Positions 60,432 through 64,000 of a stretch of DNA of 64,000 nucleotides are shown here, piece by piece (position 1 is the first letter of the stretch; each line of letters begins with the position of its first letter). Position numbers and translations under genes: made by a program. This DNA comes from Arhodomonas sp052060015. Its GTDB lineage: Bacteria; Pseudomonadota; Gammaproteobacteria; Nitrococcales; Nitrococcaceae. The notes under the pieces are model-generated. The model saw only the letters and a list, made by a program, of their open reading frames with translations. It did not search any database and was not told the DNA's origin. The DNA lies in the NCBI RefSeq assembly GCF_052060015.1, contig NZ_JBPODZ010000003.1, forward strand, positions 186,001-250,000, given 5' to 3'.

Positions 60432-61100
60432 ATGAGCAGTGTCGAACTCAAGCTGGATGCCAGCGTTCGCGCGGAGCAGGGCAGAGGTGCGAGCCGCCGC
60501 CTGCGCCGGGCGAAGCGCCTGCCGGCCATCGTCTATGGCGCCGGCAAGGATGCCGCCGCCATCACCGTCGGCGAGCAGCAGCTCTCACGCCTTATGCGCG
60601 AGGAGGCCTTTTTCTCCCAGGTCATCGACCTCAACGTCGACGGCAAGAAGGAGCAGGTCATCCTCAAGGACCTGCAGCGTCACCCGTTCAAGCCGCTCGT
60701 CACCCACCTGGACTTCCTGCGGGTCCGGTCGGACGAGAAGCTGCGCACCCACGTGCCGCTGCACTTCCTCAACGAGGAGATCGCCAAGGGCGTCAAGCAG
60801 GCCGGGGGTGTGATCCACCACGACATGATCGAGGTGGAAGTGGAGTGCTACCCGCGCGATCTGCCCGAATATATCGAGGTGGACGTCGAGGATCTGGACA
60901 TCGACAGCGCCCTGCACCTCTCGGACGTGACCGTGCCCGCCGGCGTTACTCTGCCGGGTCTCGGCGAGGATGCCGAGCACGATCAGCCGGTGGTCAGCAT
61001 CCACGCGCCGCGCAAGGCCAAGGAAGAGGCCGCCGAAGAGGCGGAAGAGGGCGGCGAGACCCCCTCCGAGGAGGCCGGTGGCGAGGGCGAGGAGGGCTGA
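60432..61100 (+). CDS. rplY: 50S ribosomal protein L25 (CTC form)
   Basis: Binds 5S rRNA. The 222-aa protein is the longer CTC/TL5-like type: an L25 domain (about 1-95, GASRRLRRAKRLPAIVYGAG) and a beta C-terminal domain (about 100-190). The tail (about 195-222) is almost only Glu, Ala and Gly, a very acidic end. It lies between prs and pth as usual. Confidence 0.95.
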   Translation: MSSVELKLDASVRAEQGRGASRRLRRAKRLPAIVYGAGKDAAAITVGEQQLSRLMREEAFFSQVIDLNVDGKKEQVILKDLQRHPFKPLVTHLDFLRVRSDEKLRTHVPLHFLNEEIAKGVKQAGGVIHHDMIEVEVECYPRDLPEYIEVDVEDLDIDSALHLSDVTVPAGVTLPGLGEDAEHDQPVVSIHAPRKAKEEAAEEAEEGGETPSEEAGGEGEEG

Positions 61101-61127
61101 CTGCCCCTCACGGAGAGAGACCGGCGT

Positions 61128-61715
61128 ATGGTGGAGCAACAGGGGATTCGGGCGATTGTCGGGCTCGGCAATCCGGGATCGCGCTACGAGCGTACCCGCC
61201 ATAACGCCGGTTTCTGGTTCGTGGAGGCCCTCGCGCGGGCGCACCATGGCAGCTGGCGCGAGGCGCGCCGGTTCCACGGCCTCCACGCCCGGGTGACTAT
61301 CGACGGACGGGACGTCCACCTGCTCAAGCCCACCACCTACATGAACCATAGCGGACGCGCCGTGCAGGCGCTGGCCGGGTTCTACCGTCTGGGCGCTCCG
61401 GAACTGCTGCTCGCCCACGATGAGATCGACCTCCCGCCCGGGACCGTCCGTCTCAAACGCGGTGGTGGCCATGGCGGGCACAACGGGCTGCGCGATGCCG
61501 TTAAGGCATTGGACAGTCGGGAGTTTGCTCGCCTGCGTATCGGGGTCGGCCATCCGGGTAGCGCGGAGGCGGTGGTCCCCTATGTGCTCAGCCAGGCCAG
61601 TCGGGATGAGCAGACGGCCATGGAGGCCGCCATCGACGAGGCGTTGGCGGTGATGCCCTGGCTACTCGCCGGCGACTGGGACCGCGCCTTCCAGCGACTG
61701 CATACTGCGGCGTAG
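61128..61715 (+). CDS. pth: Peptidyl-tRNA hydrolase
   Basis: Frees tRNA from stalled peptides. The 195-aa protein has GLGNPGSRYERTRHNAGFWF with the catalytic His, LKPTTYMNHSG, and LAHDEIDLPPGTVRLKRGG with the catalytic-region Asp. Start ATG at 61128. Confidence 0.97.
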   Translation: MVEQQGIRAIVGLGNPGSRYERTRHNAGFWFVEALARAHHGSWREARRFHGLHARVTIDGRDVHLLKPTTYMNHSGRAVQALAGFYRLGAPELLLAHDEIDLPPGTVRLKRGGGHGGHNGLRDAVKALDSREFARLRIGVGHPGSAEAVVPYVLSQASRDEQTAMEAAIDEALAVMPWLLAGDWDRAFQRLHTAA

Positions 61716-61751
61716 CCTTCCGCCGCGCCACAGCGCTTCGGAGCATCGAAC

Positions 61752-62843
61752 ATGGGATTCAAATGCGGCATCGTGGGCCTGCCCAATGTGGGCAAGTCCA
61801 CGCTCTTCAACGCGCTCACGCGCAACGAGATCCCCGCCGAGAACTATCCATTCTGCACCATCGATCCCAACGTGGGCATCGTGCCGGTGCCCGACCCGCG
61901 GCTGGAGCGTATCGCGGAGATCGTGCGCCCGGAGAAGGTGATTCCCACGACCATGGAGTTCGTGGACATCGCCGGGCTGGTGGCCGGCGCCTCCCGGGGG
62001 GAGGGGCTCGGCAATCAGTTCCTCGCCAATATCCGCGAGACCGAGGCCATCGCCCACGTGGTGCGCTGCTTCGACAGCGGGGACGTCCATCACGTGGCCG
62101 GCCGCGTCGACCCGGTCGCCGACGTGGAGACCATCAACACGGAGCTCGCGCTGGCGGACCTGGACACGGTGGCCCGTGCCCTGCAGCGCTATGAACGCCA
62201 GGCGAAGTCCAACGACAAGACCGCCATCGCCTACCGCGACGAGCTCAAACGCATCCACGCGGCCCTGGACGAGGGTACCCCGGTGCGTGCCATGGCCTTT
62301 GACGAGCATGTGCAGCCGCTGCTCGGCGAGCTCCACCTGCTCACGGCCAAGCCGGTGCTCTACGTGGCCAACGTCGCCGAGGACGGGTTCAGCGACAATC
62401 CGCAACTGGACGCGTTGCGCGACTATGCCGAGGCCGAGGGCTCCGGTGTCGTGGTCGTCTGCGCGGCCATCGAGGCGGAGCTCGCGTTGCTCGAAGACGC
62501 GGACAAGGCGGAGTTCCTCGCCGAGTACGGCCTCGAGGAGCCGGGGCTGAACCGGGTCATCCGTGCCGGCTACCGCCTGCTCGGGCTGCAGACCTTCTTC
62601 ACCGCCGGTCCCAAGGAGGTGCGGGCCTGGACCGTGCGCGAGGGGGCGACGGCGCCGGAGGCCGCGGGGCGCATCCATACCGACTTCCAGCGCGGGTTCA
62701 TCCGCGCCGAGGTCGTCGCCTACCAGGATTTCATCGCCTGCGGCGGCGAGCAGGGAGCGAAAGAGTCGGGCAAGCTGCGCCTCGAGGGCAAGGACTACGT
62801 CGTCCAGGAGGGCGACATCTGCCACTTTCGCTTCAACGTCTGA
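61752..62843 (+). CDS. ychF: Ribosome-binding ATPase YchF
   Basis: Obg-related P-loop protein that hydrolyses ATP rather than GTP. The 363-aa protein has GLPNVGKSTLFNALT, TTMEFVDIAGLVAGASRGEG, and NVAE (in LYVANVAEDGF) in place of NKxD, the change behind ATP preference. A TGS domain forms the end. It is implicated in oxidative stress response and translation fidelity. pth-ychF is conserved. Confidence 0.97.
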   Translation: MGFKCGIVGLPNVGKSTLFNALTRNEIPAENYPFCTIDPNVGIVPVPDPRLERIAEIVRPEKVIPTTMEFVDIAGLVAGASRGEGLGNQFLANIRETEAIAHVVRCFDSGDVHHVAGRVDPVADVETINTELALADLDTVARALQRYERQAKSNDKTAIAYRDELKRIHAALDEGTPVRAMAFDEHVQPLLGELHLLTAKPVLYVANVAEDGFSDNPQLDALRDYAEAEGSGVVVVCAAIEAELALLEDADKAEFLAEYGLEEPGLNRVIRAGYRLLGLQTFFTAGPKEVRAWTVREGATAPEAAGRIHTDFQRGFIRAEVVAYQDFIACGGEQGAKESGKLRLEGKDYVVQEGDICHFRFNV

Positions 62844-62861
62844 GGGGGCGGGCGCCCCCTC
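62842..62861. terminator. Palindrome shared by the ychF and nadE stops
   Basis: GAGGGGGCG-GG-CGCCCCCTC, a perfect 9-bp stem with a 2-base centre. It overlaps both stop codons (ychF TGA 62841-62843, nadE TGA on the minus strand 62860-62862). No T tract. Probably acts on messages from both sides. Confidence 0.55.
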
Positions 62862-64000
62862 ATTCGACGCGACCGAACCCCGAGGTGATGGGGTAGCGCC
62901 GGTCCCGGCCAAAGGCCTTGGTAGTGGTCTTCACCCCCGGTGGGGCCTGGCGGCGCTTGTACTCGTTGCCGTGGACCATCCGTACGATCCGCCGCACCGT
63001 GGCCTCGTCGTGGCCCGCGTCCACGATCTCCGCGATGGCGGCGTCATCCTCGACGTAGGCGGCGAGGATGGCGTCCAGCTCCTCGTAGTCCGGCAGGCTG
63101 TCGGTATCCTTCTGGTCCTCCCGCAGCTCCGCGGTGGGCGCCTTGACGAAGATGTTCGCCGGGATCACCTCCGAGAGCTCGTTGCGGTAGCGGGCCAACC
63201 GGTACGCCTCGGTCTTGAATACGTCCTTCAGGGGGGCGAAGCCGCCGACCATGTCCCCGTAGAGGGTGGCGTAACCCACCGCCAGCTCGCTCTTGTTGCC
63301 GGTGGCCAGCACCAACTTGCCGAACTTGTTGGATAGTGCCATCAACAGCGTCCCGCGGGCCCGGGACTGGAGGTTCTCCTCGGTGACATCCTGCGCCAAC
63401 CCTTCGAAGCTCGGCGCCAGCGCCTCCAGGTACGCAGAGAAGATCCCCTCGATGGGGATGTCGCGGTAGCGAACCCCCAGATTCGCCACCAGGGCGGCGG
63501 CGTCGGTGTGGCTGGTATCCGAGGTATAGCGGCTCGGCATCATCACGCATTCGACCCGCTCCGGGCCGAGGGCGTCGACGGCGATGGTGGCCGCCAGCGC
63601 GGAATCCATCCCACCGGAGAGACCGACGAGGACGCCGGGGAAGCCGTTCTTCTCCACGTAGTCCCGCAAGCCCCAGACCAGGGCGTCGTAGACGCAGGCC
63701 TCCTCGGAAGGGTCCTCGCAGACCTCGGCATCGACGGGCCGCCAGCCGTCGGTGCCGCGCTGTAGATCCACCGGGTAGAGCCCGGTCTCGAAGCGGGGTG
63801 CACGCATGGCGAGCGCGCCGTCGGCGTCGAAGGCACAGGAGCCGCCGTCGTAGACCACCTCGTCCTGTCCGCCGGCCATGTTGCAGTAGAGTACTGGCAC
63901 ACGGGCAGTGGCAATGCGCTCGCGGAGCACCGATTCCCGGGCCAGCCATTTGCGATGGTCGAAGGGCGAAGCGTTGAGGTTGACGACGACCTCGGCGCCG
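62860..64000 (-). CDS. nadE: Glutamine-dependent NAD+ synthetase (5' end cut by window)
   Basis: Amidates deamido-NAD using glutamine. The visible part has the end of the nitrilase-like glutaminase domain (GAEVVVNLNASPF; VPVLYCNMAGGQDEVVYDGG with the catalytic Cys in YCNMAGG) and the full synthetase domain with the ATP loop GLSGGMDSALAATIA and LATGNKSELAVGYATLYGD. About 380 codons are present of an expected 540 or so; the frame continues past 64000. Confidence 0.94.
   Translation of the reverse strand, partial: GAEVVVNLNASPFDHRKWLARESVLRERIATARVPVLYCNMAGGQDEVVYDGGSCAFDADGALAMRAPRFETGLYPVDLQRGTDGWRPVDAEVCEDPSEEACVYDALVWGLRDYVEKNGFPGVLVGLSGGMDSALAATIAVDALGPERVECVMMPSRYTSDTSHTDAAALVANLGVRYRDIPIEGIFSAYLEALAPSFEGLAQDVTEENLQSRARGTLLMALSNKFGKLVLATGNKSELAVGYATLYGDMVGGFAPLKDVFKTEAYRLARYRNELSEVIPANIFVKAPTAELREDQKDTDSLPDYEELDAILAAYVEDDAAIAEIVDAGHDEATVRRIVRMVHGNEYKRRQAPPGVKTTTKAFGRDRRYPITSGFGRVE

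Overview
The window is 64 kb of GC-rich DNA, almost fully coding, from a gammaproteobacterium. It has no phage, IS, transposase or CRISPR content. Gene content and order (zapA-ssrS-fau, ygfB-pepP-ubiH-ubiI, lptD-surA-pdxA-rsmA-apaH, gatCAB beside mreBCD, lolB-ispE-tRNA-prs-rplY-pth-ychF) are those of gammaproteobacterial housekeeping loci. The high GC, the Na+-type V-ATPase and the TRAP transporter fit a halophilic or alkaliphilic member of the Ectothiorhodospiraceae/Chromatiales; that placement is inference, not proof.

Layout. 1-3.4 kb: 5'-cut argA, EVE-domain gene, fau, 6S RNA, zapA and a zapB-like gene, with a large inverted repeat at the fau/EVE junction. 3.4-9.3 kb: ygfB-pepP-ubiH-ubiI, then gcvH without gcvT or gcvP, then a PfkB kinase. 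9.3-12 kb: DUF255 thioredoxin-fold protein and ampD. 12-16.3 kb: a TRAP operon (dctQ-dctM-dctP-dctP) with a good promoter. 16.3-24.4 kb: lptD-surA-pdxA-rsmA ... apaH, with transaldolase and a UspA gene where apaG often lies. 24.4-27 kb: amgK-murU and hslO. 27-30.3 kb: gatC-gatA-gatB. 30.4-37.8 kb: a seven-gene V/A-type ATPase operon, order B-D-I-K-E-DUF2764-A. 38-48.4 kb: mreBCD-mrdA-rodA-mltB-rlpA-dacA-dat-ybeD-lipB. 48.4-56 kb: moeB, prmC and Trm112-like on the minus strand, clpX-like, aroG and dksA on the plus strand, then prfA and hemA on the minus strand. 56-64 kb: TPR lipoprotein-lolB-ispE-tRNA-Gln-prs-rplY-pth-ychF and a 5'-cut nadE.

How the genes work together. Much of the window serves the envelope: the rod complex (MreBCD, PBP2, RodA), murein hydrolases (MltB, RlpA, DacA), murein recycling (AmpD, AmgK, MurU, probably Dat), and outer-membrane assembly (LptD, SurA, LolB). 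Translation is the second theme (GatCAB with tRNA-Gln(UUG), PrfA with PrmC, Pth, YchF, RplY, RsmA, DksA, 6S RNA). The least ordinary part is the V-ATPase operon. It sits between gatC and mreB, which are divergent neighbours in relatives such as Pseudomonas. Its proteolipid keeps the Na+-ligand residues known from Enterococcus hirae NtpK, and its gene order is a circular permutation of the Chlamydia-type operon.

No gene-free stretch exceeds 300 bases. The longest gaps are 2582-2857 (6S RNA), 52817-53006 (nothing recognised), 18816-18988 (nothing recognised), 37840-38010 (divergent promoters), 16098-16264 (TRAP promoter), 55941-56080 (divergent promoters), 39055-39191 (nothing recognised) and 53442-53577 (a repeat).
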